From the NCBI GenBank assembly GCA_021821585.1, contig JAKACF010000138.1, positions 1 to 7,803 on the forward strand: 7,803 nt of DNA, read 5' to 3'. Both the position numbers and the translations under genes were made by a program. The notes under the pieces are model-generated. The model ran no database searches. It worked only from the letters and a program-made list of their open reading frames with translations, and was not told the origin of the DNA. The stretch comes from Actinomycetes bacterium. Lineage in GTDB: Bacteria; Actinomycetota; Acidimicrobiia; Acidimicrobiales; Bog-793. Positions 1-5,857 of this stretch are shown here, piece by piece (the first letter of the stretch is position 1; each line of letters starts with the position of its first letter).

Positions 1-248
1 TTCGGGCGGGCGGTGTCGAAGCCGGCCTTGGCGAAGGCATCGAGCGCCCGGCGGGCGTCGTGCGGGCGGAGGAAGACGTCGACGTCGTGGGTCCACCGCG
101 GCCGCCCGTAGACCGAGGTGGGGACGCCGCCCACCACCGCGAAGAGGAGCCCGGCCGCCTCGAGGAGCTCCTGGGACTCGGCCAGCACCGAGCGGAAGCC
201 CTCCTTGCCGTCCTCGCCGAGCAGCGGCGGCCCGACCGGCTCGGTCAC
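1..248 (-). CDS. Partial nucleotidyltransferase-fold protein (AbiEii/MNT-like), C-terminus off the window
   Basis: The minus strand stays open to the left edge and shows about 82 codons. Near residues 38-56 it reads a Gly-Gly turn (VVGGVPTSVYGR), then R-W-T-H-D-V-D-V-F. This GG...G..R.T.DxD pattern is the hallmark of the polymerase-beta-like nucleotidyltransferase fold, in which the two Asp of DVD bind metal. The family includes minimal nucleotidyltransferases, AbiEii-type toxins and many uncharacterised proteins, and the visible part cannot separate them. I chose the GTG at 248-246 because a GGAG lies ten bases upstream (262-259). The frame stays open further up, with a GTG at 284 and an ATG at 401, but that stretch is Pro/Arg-rich and looks non-coding. 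The gene is divergent from the oxidoreductase operon and probably unrelated to it. Confidence 0.6.
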   Translation of the reverse strand, partial: MTEPVGPPLLGEDGKEGFRSVLAESQELLEAAGLLFAVVGGVPTSVYGRPRWTHDVDVFLRPHDARRALDAFAKAGFDTARP

Positions 249-485
249 CTCGTGGTCGCTCCAGTGCGATGTGTGCTCGTCCACGTCGTGGTTCTCGCCC
301 GTCGTCCGGCCCGCTCCCGGGCGGGGCGGTCGGCCCCGGTTTGGTGTTACCCGCACGGCGGGCCGGGTCACACCGGGAGGTGACCTCGGGCCCGGGCGCA
401 TGTGACCATCGGCCCTAACACCCGCCGCGGGCCGCCGATAAGGCTGTCGCAGGAGACGAGCGCCGAGAGGCTGGTGAGCCGGGGG
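249..485. promoter_or_regulatory. Divergent intergenic region, presumed control region of both flanking units
   Basis: About 237 bases separate the chosen starts of the left nucleotidyltransferase and the oxidoreductase gamma subunit. Both reading frames are technically open across it, but their translations are low-complexity Arg/Pro/Gly and match no family, so I treat it as non-coding. It holds the palindrome listed separately. A GATAAG at 437-442 could be a weak -10 element for the rightward operon, about 44 bases before its ATG, but no convincing -35 box sits at the right distance. I therefore do not call a defined promoter. Confidence 0.4.
359..394. promoter_or_regulatory. Imperfect GC-rich palindrome, candidate operator or 5' hairpin
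   Basis: The inner arms GGTCAC (366-371) and GTGACC (380-385) are perfectly complementary around an eight-base centre. The outer arms CGGGCC (359-364) and GGCCCG (389-394) are also complementary, giving 12 potential pairs with a small one-by-three internal loop. The heptamer GGTCACA (366-372) recurs in inverted form as TGTGACC at 401-407, so the half-site occurs three times upstream of the oxidoreductase operon. This fits a dimeric regulator site, but in such GC-rich DNA part of it may be chance. No regulator gene is in view. Confidence 0.3.
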
Positions 486-1070
486 ATGTTCCAGGTCAGG
501 TTCCACGGGCGGGGTGGACAGGGGGTGGTGACGGCGGCGGAGCTGCTCTCGGTGGCGGCCTTCCTGGACGGCCGGTGGTCGCAGGCCTTCCCGAGCTTCG
601 GCTCTGAGCGGACGGGCGCCCCTGTGGTCTCCTACTGCAGGATCTCCGAGGGGGAGATCCGCACCCGGGCCCCGGTGGAGGAGCCCGACGCCCTCGTCGT
701 CCAGGACGCGACGCTCGTGCACCAGGTGGACCTCTTCGCCGGCGTCGGACCGGAGGGCTACGTCCTCGTCAACACCTCCCGCAGCATCGAGGAGCTCGGC
801 CTCGGCGAGCTCCTCGGGCGCTTCCGCCCCGGCCGGCTCGTCACGGTGCCCGCCACCGAGATGGCCCTCCGGCACCTCGGGCGGCCGCTCCCGAACGCCG
901 TCCTGCTCGGCGGCTTCGCCGTGCTCACCGGGGCCGTCGGTGTCGAGTCGGTGACGGCCGCCATCGGGCGGCGCTTCTCCGGCACGCTCGCCGAGGGCAA
1001 CGCGGCGGCCGCCCGCGAGGCCGCCGCCTATGTGAGAGAGGAGGCGAGGGTCGGTGCTCACCCAGATTGA
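486..1070 (+). CDS. porG: 2-oxoacid:acceptor oxidoreductase, gamma subunit
   Basis: This is the gamma subunit of a pyruvate:ferredoxin oxidoreductase-type complex, the domain that helps bind CoA. The 194-residue product opens with M-F-Q-V-R-F-H-G-R-G-G-Q-G-V, the standard N-terminal glycine-rich strand-turn of the POR gamma family. The family block PSFGSERTGAPV follows at 36-47, and an L-P-N-A-V-L-L-G-G stretch lies near 135-143. Length is normal for the family. I chose the ATG at 486 because the conserved domain begins there and GGTGAG (473-478) lies seven bases upstream. The frame extends back to a GTG at 402, but the extra 28 residues match nothing. It is the first gene of a four-gene operon, and its last 17 bases overlap the alpha-subunit start. 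It could also be named porC, or padE in the phenylglyoxylate enzyme. Confidence 0.9.
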   Translation: MFQVRFHGRGGQGVVTAAELLSVAAFLDGRWSQAFPSFGSERTGAPVVSYCRISEGEIRTRAPVEEPDALVVQDATLVHQVDLFAGVGPEGYVLVNTSRSIEELGLGELLGRFRPGRLVTVPATEMALRHLGRPLPNAVLLGGFAVLTGAVGVESVTAAIGRRFSGTLAEGNAAAAREAAAYVREEARVGAHPD

Positions 1071-2316
1071 GGGTTCGAGGGCGGTCGCCGAGGCGGTCGG
1101 GCTGTGCCGCCCCGAGGTCGTCTGCGCCTACCCCATCTCCCCCCAGACCCACATCATCGAGGCCGTCGGGGCCATGGTGAAGGCCGGCCGCCTCGGCTCG
1201 TGCGAATTCATCAACGTCGAGTCCGAGTTCGCCGCCATGTCCGTCTCGATCGGCGCCTCCGCCATGGGCGCGAGGGCCTACACGGCAACCGCCAGCCAGG
1301 GGCTGTTGTTCATGACCGAGGCGGTCTACAACGCGGCCGGACTCGGCCTCCCGATCGTGATGACGGTCGCCAACCGGGCGATCGGCGCGCCGATCAACAT
1401 CTGGAACGACCACTCCGACGCCATGTCGGTGCGGGACTCGGGCTGGATCCAGCTCTTCGCCGAGACCAACCAGGAGGCGGCCGACCTCCACATCCTCGCC
1501 TTCCGGCTCGCCGAGGAGCTGTCGGTGCCGGTCATGGTGTGCGTCGACGGCTTCGTCCTCACCCACGCCGTCGAGCGGGTGGACCTGCCCGAGCAGGAGC
1601 AGGTCGACTCCTTCCTCCCGCCCTTCGAACCCCGCCAGGTGCTCGACCCCGACGACCCCGTGACGATCGGGGCCATGGTCGGACCGGAGGCCTTCACCGA
1701 GGTCCGCTACCTCGCCCACGCCCTGCAGCTGCAGGCCCTCGCCAGGATCCCGAGCCTCGCGGCCGAGTTCGCGGCCGCCTTCGGCCGCCGAAGCGGCGGC
1801 CTCGTCCACCCCTACCGCATGGAGGACGCCGAGACGGTCGTCCTCGCCCTCGGCTCGGTGCTCGGCACGCTGAAGGACGCCGTCGACTCGCTGCGCGAGG
1901 AGGGGCGCCGCCTCGGGGTGCTCGGGGTGAGCACGTTCCGCCCCTTCCCGGCCGCCGCCATCGCCGAGGCGCTGTCGGGGGCGAGGCGTGTGGTCGTGAT
2001 CGAGAAGGCCTTCTCGATCGGCGGGCACGGCATCCTCGGGGCGGACGTCGCCCTCGCCCTCGGGCGGTCCGGGAGGCAGGGGCCGAGGGTGCACGACGTC
2101 GTCGCCGGGCTCGGCGGGCGCCCGATCACCGAGGCCTCGCTCCGCCGGATGCTCGCCGAGGCGAGCGAGGGGCGGCTCCCGGACTTCACCTTCCTCGACC
2201 TCGACCGCGGCCTCGTCGAGCGGGAGCTCCGGCGGATGGACGCCACCCGCCGCTCCGGGCCGAGCGCCGAGAACCTGCTGCGCGACCTCGGGGTCGCCTC
2301 CACCCGGATCGGCTGA
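1054..2316 (+). CDS. porA: 2-oxoacid:acceptor oxidoreductase, alpha subunit
   Basis: This subunit carries the pyrimidine-side thiamine-diphosphate domain of the complex, which oxidatively decarboxylates a 2-oxoacid to an acyl-CoA. In the 420-residue product YPISPQT (26-32) is the family's YPITPST-like substrate loop. E57 in NVESE is the expected glutamate that activates the cofactor. NRAIGAPINIWNDHSD (107-122) is typical of PorA-type alpha subunits more than of 2-oxoglutarate (KorA) ones. A transketolase C-like domain II spans about 257-355, including VVVIEKAFSIGGHG. The C-terminal 50 or so residues are charged and may be a tail contacting other subunits. The GTG start at 1054 has AGAGGAGG nine bases upstream and overlaps the gamma gene by 17 bases, implying translational coupling. 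Pyruvate is the default substrate. Phenylglyoxylate (PadG-like) or a branched 2-oxoacid cannot be excluded. Confidence 0.9.
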   Translation: MLTQIEGSRAVAEAVGLCRPEVVCAYPISPQTHIIEAVGAMVKAGRLGSCEFINVESEFAAMSVSIGASAMGARAYTATASQGLLFMTEAVYNAAGLGLPIVMTVANRAIGAPINIWNDHSDAMSVRDSGWIQLFAETNQEAADLHILAFRLAEELSVPVMVCVDGFVLTHAVERVDLPEQEQVDSFLPPFEPRQVLDPDDPVTIGAMVGPEAFTEVRYLAHALQLQALARIPSLAAEFAAAFGRRSGGLVHPYRMEDAETVVLALGSVLGTLKDAVDSLREEGRRLGVLGVSTFRPFPAAAIAEALSGARRVVVIEKAFSIGGHGILGADVALALGRSGRQGPRVHDVVAGLGGRPITEASLRRMLAEASEGRLPDFTFLDLDRGLVERELRRMDATRRSGPSAENLLRDLGVASTRIG

Positions 2317-2324
2317 GGAGCGCC

Positions 2325-3338
2325 ATGGGCTACGAGCCAGTCAAGTTCTACCAAGTCGGCAGCTTCGCCGTCGGCAACCGCCTGCTCGGCCGGGACGAGC
2401 GGACGGTGCAGTCCGACACCGGGCGGTCGAACTCCCTCACCTCGGGGCACCGGGCCTGCCAGGGCTGCGGCGAGGCACTCGGCGCCCGCTACGCCCTCGA
2501 CGCCGCCATGCGGGCGGCGGGGGGCCGCCTCGTCGCCGCCAATGCGACGGGCTGCCTCGAGGTCTTCTCGACCCCTTACCCGGAGACGTCCTGGCAGATC
2601 CCGTGGATCCACTCGCTCTTCGGCAACGCGCCGGCGGTGGCGACGGGCATGGCGGCCGCCTTGAAGGCCAAGGGGCGCACCGACGTGCGCGTCGTCGCCC
2701 AGGCGGGCGACGGCGGCACCGTCGACATCGGCTTCGGGGCGCTGTCGGGGATGTTCGAGCGCAACGACGACGTCCTGTTCATCTGCTACGACAACGAGGC
2801 CTACATGAACACGGGCGTCCAGCGCTCGGGCGCCACGCCGCCGGCGGCCCGCACCGCCACGACCGAGGCGATCGGCGACGAGCCCGGCAACGTCTTCGGC
2901 CAGGGCAAGAACGTGCCGATGCTGGCCGTCGCCCACGAGATCCCCTACGTCGCCACCGCCAGCGTCGCCGAGCTGCACGACCTCGAGCGCAAGGTCGAGC
3001 GGGCGATGGGCCTGCGGGGCGCCCGCTACGTCCACGTGCTCGTCCCCTGCCCGCTCGGCTGGCAGGCCGCCTCCTCCGACACCGTCCGCCTCGCCCGCCT
3101 GGCGTCCGAGAGCGGGCTGTTCCCGCTCTTCGAGGCCGAGCACGGCCGCGTCGTCGACGTCCGGCCGATCCGAAGGAAGGTGCCCGTCGAGGAGTACCTG
3201 CGCCCTCAGGGCCGCTACAAGCACCTGTTCGGGGAGCACGGCCGCCCCGACCTCGTGGCGGCCATCCAGGAGATGGCGGACGCCAACATCGAGCGCTTCG
3301 GCCTTCTGGCCGAGCCCGTGGCGTCGGGGGCGAGATGA
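2325..3338 (+). CDS. porB: 2-oxoacid:acceptor oxidoreductase, beta subunit (thiamine diphosphate and [4Fe-4S])
   Basis: This 337-residue subunit holds the diphosphate side of thiamine diphosphate and the proximal [4Fe-4S] cluster that first accepts electrons. The four expected cluster cysteines are all visible: C45 and C48 in CQGCGE, C77 in ATGCLE, and C242 in PCPLGW. The cofactor/Mg motif is GDGG (128-131) followed by YDNEAYMNTG (155-164). The stretch from the CxxC to the C-terminus is a normal PorB. About 40 residues precede the CxxC, somewhat more than the shortest archaeal versions. The ATG at 2325 is preceded by GAGGAG (2315-2320), which overlaps the alpha stop codon, so the two genes are separated by eight bases and probably coupled. 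The stop overlaps the next gene in an ATGA arrangement. Confidence 0.92.
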   Translation: MGYEPVKFYQVGSFAVGNRLLGRDERTVQSDTGRSNSLTSGHRACQGCGEALGARYALDAAMRAAGGRLVAANATGCLEVFSTPYPETSWQIPWIHSLFGNAPAVATGMAAALKAKGRTDVRVVAQAGDGGTVDIGFGALSGMFERNDDVLFICYDNEAYMNTGVQRSGATPPAARTATTEAIGDEPGNVFGQGKNVPMLAVAHEIPYVATASVAELHDLERKVERAMGLRGARYVHVLVPCPLGWQAASSDTVRLARLASESGLFPLFEAEHGRVVDVRPIRRKVPVEEYLRPQGRYKHLFGEHGRPDLVAAIQEMADANIERFGLLAEPVASGAR

Positions 3339-4963
3339 TGCAGAAGCCGTTCGCCATCACCCTCGAGGTGGGCTCGAGCCTCGCCAACCACACCGGCTCC
3401 TGGCGGGTGGAGCGGCCGGTCTACGTCGACCGCATGCCGCCGTGCAACGACGGGTGCCCGGCCGGCGAGAACATCCAGGGCTGGCTTTACCACGCCGAGG
3501 AGGGGGACTACGAGGCCGCCTGGCGCCTCCTCGCGAAGGACAACCCGCTCCCGGCCGTCTGCGGGCGCGTCTGCTACCACCCCTGCGAGACCGCCTGCAA
3601 CCGGGCCGAGCTCGACGAGGCGGTCGGCATCCACGCCGTCGAGCGCTTCCTCGGCGACCGCGCCCTCGAGGCGGGCTACGAGACCGAGCCCGTCCTCCCG
3701 CCGTCCGGGCGCCGCGTGCTCGTCGTCGGGTCGGGGCCCTCGGGGCTGTCGGCCGCCTACCACCTCGCCCGCCTCGGCCACGACGTGACGATCCACGAGG
3801 CGGCGCCGGAGGCCGGCGGGATGATGCGCTACGGGATCCCGAAGTACCGCCTGCCCCGCGAGGTCCTCGACGCCGAGATCGGGCGGATCGCCTCGCTCGG
3901 CGTGCGGATCGAGGTCCGTAGGCGGGTGACCGACGTCCTCCGGGCGAAGGACGAGGGCGGCTTCGACGCCGTCTTCCTCGCACTCGGGGCGCAGCTCTCG
4001 CGCCGCGCCTACCTGCCGGCGGCCGACTCGGCCCGCATCCTCGACGCCGTCTCGTTCCTCCGCAGCGCCGAGGGGGCGGACCCTCCGAGCCTCGGGCGCC
4101 GCGTCGTCGTCTACGGCGGCGGGAACACCGCCATGGACAGCGCCCGGACCGCCAAGCGCCTCGGTGCGAGCGACGCCGTCATCGTCTACCGGCGGACCCG
4201 CGACAGGATGCCGGCGCACGAGAGCGAGCTCGAGGAGGCCCTCGCCGAGGGGATCACGATGAGCTGGCTCTCGACGATCGAGCGGGTCGAGGACGGCTCG
4301 GTCGTGATCGAGAAGATGACCCTCGACGACACCGGCTTCCCCCAGCCGACCGGGGAGTACGAGACCCTCGGGGCCGACACCGTCGTCCTCGCCCTCGGCC
4401 AGGAGACCGACCTGTCGGCGGTCGCCGAGCTCGACGACGTCTCGGTGCGAGACGGCGGGCTCGAGGTGGGCGAGGACATGATGACCGGCCACCCCGGCGT
4501 CTTCGCCGGGGGCGACATGGTGCCGGCCGAGCGGACGGTCACCGTGGCCATCGGCCACGGCAAGCGGGCGGCCCGCTCGATCGACGCCTTCTTGAGAGGG
4601 GAGCGCTACACCCGCCCGGGGCGCCACGAGCTCGCCGGCTTCGACCGCCTCAACACCTGGTACTACGCCGACGCGCCGAAGACGGTCCAGCCCGAGCTCG
4701 AGACGGCTCGGCGAGCCTCCACCTTCGACGAGGTCGTCGGCGGGCTCGACGCCGACAACGCCCTGTTCGAGGCCCGCAGGTGCCTGTCGTGCGGGAACTG
4801 CTTCGAGTGCGACAACTGCTTCGGGGTCTGCCCCGACAACGCCGTGGTGAAGCTCGGCCCGGGCAAGCGGTACGCCTTCGACTACGACTACTGCAAGGGG
4901 TGCGGCCTCTGCGTCGCCGAGTGCCCCTGCGGGGCGATCGTCATGGAGCCGGAGACGATCTGA
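3335..4963 (+). CDS. Fused FAD/NAD(P) oxidoreductase (GltD/NfnL-like) and 2[4Fe-4S] ferredoxin subunit
   Basis: This 542-residue protein is the predicted electron-output subunit of the oxidoreductase. Residues about 30-110 form a GltD/NfnL-type N-terminal Fe-S domain with C37, C41, C76, C80, C84 and C88. The FAD fold follows with GSGPSG (132-137). The NAD(P) fold has GGGNTAMD (261-268) and YRRTRDRMPA (285-294), whose paired arginines suggest NADPH, though not decisively. VFAGGD (389-394) closes the second FAD half. Residues 483-532 are a ferredoxin domain, with C489, C492, C495 and C499P, then C520, C523, C526 and C530P, the pattern of two [4Fe-4S] clusters. A separate delta ferredoxin gene is absent, so this domain probably replaces it. 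The ATG at 3335 overlaps the beta stop (ATGA); an ATG at 3338 is an alternative. Architecture resembles PadH plus PadF of phenylglyoxylate:NAD+ oxidoreductase, and DsrL. An independent NADPH-dependent glutamate synthase small chain is unlikely because no gltB is adjacent. Confidence 0.85.
   Translation: MMQKPFAITLEVGSSLANHTGSWRVERPVYVDRMPPCNDGCPAGENIQGWLYHAEEGDYEAAWRLLAKDNPLPAVCGRVCYHPCETACNRAELDEAVGIHAVERFLGDRALEAGYETEPVLPPSGRRVLVVGSGPSGLSAAYHLARLGHDVTIHEAAPEAGGMMRYGIPKYRLPREVLDAEIGRIASLGVRIEVRRRVTDVLRAKDEGGFDAVFLALGAQLSRRAYLPAADSARILDAVSFLRSAEGADPPSLGRRVVVYGGGNTAMDSARTAKRLGASDAVIVYRRTRDRMPAHESELEEALAEGITMSWLSTIERVEDGSVVIEKMTLDDTGFPQPTGEYETLGADTVVLALGQETDLSAVAELDDVSVRDGGLEVGEDMMTGHPGVFAGGDMVPAERTVTVAIGHGKRAARSIDAFLRGERYTRPGRHELAGFDRLNTWYYADAPKTVQPELETARRASTFDEVVGGLDADNALFEARRCLSCGNCFECDNCFGVCPDNAVVKLGPGKRYAFDYDYCKGCGLCVAECPCGAIVMEPETI
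4936..4960. terminator. Weak hairpin at the convergent junction, doubtful terminator
   Basis: GATCGTC (4936-4942) and GACGATC (4954-4960) are perfect seven-base complements with an eleven-base loop. They lie inside the last codons of the flavoprotein gene, just before its TGA. There is no T-run after the stem on either strand, so it is not a classic intrinsic terminator. I list it because the two converging operons have only three bases between their stop codons and no better candidate is visible. Chance is a real possibility. Confidence 0.2.
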
Positions 4964-4966
4964 GGC

Positions 4967-5857
4967 CTACTCGGCCCGCGAGAAGGCGAACATGGCGCTC
5001 CCGACGAGGACGACCGCCATGGCGGCGACGATGAGGAGCTCGACGCCCACGGGGAGGCGCCACCCGTTCCAGCTGATGCCCGGGTCGAGGACCCTGCTGG
5101 CGGCCGGGGAGAGGTGGAGCTCGGCGAAGATCGTCCGCCGGAGCGGGTCGACGGCGTAGCTGAGCGGGTCGATCTTGGTGAGGGCGGCGAGCCAGGCGGG
5201 GAGCCCCACGAGCGGGAACATGGCGCCGGAGAGGAAGAACATCGGCATCACGAAGAATTGGACGACCACCTGGAACGACTGCATCTGCTGCATCCGGGAG
5301 GCGAGCAGGACGCCGAAGCCCGTGAGGGTGAAGGCCATGAGGGCCATCTCGCCGATGATGGCGAGCAGCATGAGCGGGTTGTAGGGGACACCGACGGCCC
5401 CCGCCAGGGCCAGGAAGACGATCCCCTGGGCGGTCGCCACGCTGGCCCCGCCGAGGCACTTGCCGAGGACGATCGCCCAGCGGGCGACGGGGGCGACGAG
5501 CATCTCCCTGAGGAAGCCGAACTCCCGGTCCCAGACGATCGAGATGGCCGAGAAGACGGCGGTGAACAGGACCGTCATCCCGATGATGCCCGGGAACATG
5601 AAGGTCTTGAAGCTGACGCCGATGTCAGAGGTCCTCGCGATCGTCGAGAGCCCCGTCCCGAGGACGAAGAGGAAGAGGACCGGCTGGACGAGGGAGGTGA
5701 TCATCCGCGTGCGATCCCGCGAGAACCGCAGCAGCTCCCGGTGCCAGACGACCCAGATACCTCTCAGGTCCGACAAGAGGCTGCCGCCGGCCTCCCTCAC
5801 GGGCACCGGTCGGAGCGGGGCGGGGACGGCCTCCCCCGCCCGCTCGGCCGCCCTCAC
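4967..5857 (-). CDS. ABC-2 type transporter permease (DrrB/NodJ-like)
   Basis: This 296-residue integral membrane protein is the channel subunit of an ABC exporter. After a polar, Pro-rich N-terminus of about 30 residues there are roughly six hydrophobic spans, near 52-72, 87-109, 136-156, 162-184, 196-222 and 271-290. The stretch W-D-R-E-F-G-F-L-R-E-M-L-V-A-P-V (109-124), ending in LGK (131-133), is the ABC-2 permease signature of the DrrB and NodJ family. The GTG start at 5857 overlaps the ATPase stop in a GTGA arrangement. The pair is therefore translated together and almost certainly forms one transporter, with two permeases and two ATPases. No clear ribosome-binding site precedes it, consistent with coupling. 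Substrates of relatives include antibiotics, lipids and polysaccharides, and nothing here tells which applies. Confidence 0.9.
   Translation of the reverse strand: MRAAERAGEAVPAPLRPVPVREAGGSLLSDLRGIWVVWHRELLRFSRDRTRMITSLVQPVLFLFVLGTGLSTIARTSDIGVSFKTFMFPGIIGMTVLFTAVFSAISIVWDREFGFLREMLVAPVARWAIVLGKCLGGASVATAQGIVFLALAGAVGVPYNPLMLLAIIGEMALMAFTLTGFGVLLASRMQQMQSFQVVVQFFVMPMFFLSGAMFPLVGLPAWLAALTKIDPLSYAVDPLRRTIFAELHLSPAASRVLDPGISWNGWRLPVGVELLIVAAMAVVLVGSAMFAFSRAE

Noticed and set aside
60..405. Small plus-strand open frames at the left edge
   Set aside because: They lie opposite a minus-strand frame with clear nucleotidyltransferase motifs and have low-complexity translations.
402..485. A 28-residue N-terminal extension of the gamma subunit from the GTG at 402
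   Set aside because: It has no family similarity and no good ribosome-binding site. The conserved fold begins directly at the ATG at 486.
2603..3334. A long N-terminal extension of the flavoprotein gene back to 2603
   Set aside because: The extension is out-of-frame porB sequence with Arg-rich composition. The GltD-like domain starts right after 3335 and the ATGA overlap is a normal coupled start.
1104..3338. A plus-strand frame extending upstream of porB to 1104 (744 codons)
   Set aside because: The first 400 or so codons are Arg/Pro-rich out-of-frame reading of porA. Real homology begins at the ATG at 2325, which has a ribosome-binding site.
925..4627. Long antisense open frames over the oxidoreductase genes (for example 2094-925, 3239-1812 and 4627-3215 on the minus strand)
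   Set aside because: Their translations are Arg/Gly/Asp/Val-rich low complexity with no family motif. They mirror the codon structure of the recognisable plus-strand genes, as expected in very GC-rich DNA.
3335..4963. Glutamate synthase small subunit (gltD)
   Set aside because: The core resembles GltD, but the C-terminal 2[4Fe-4S] domain, the missing first CxxC, the coupling to porB and the absence of gltB point to an oxidoreductase subunit.
3335..4963. DsrL of sulfur metabolism
   Set aside because: The architecture is alike, but no dsr genes are present and the gene is coupled to POR subunits.
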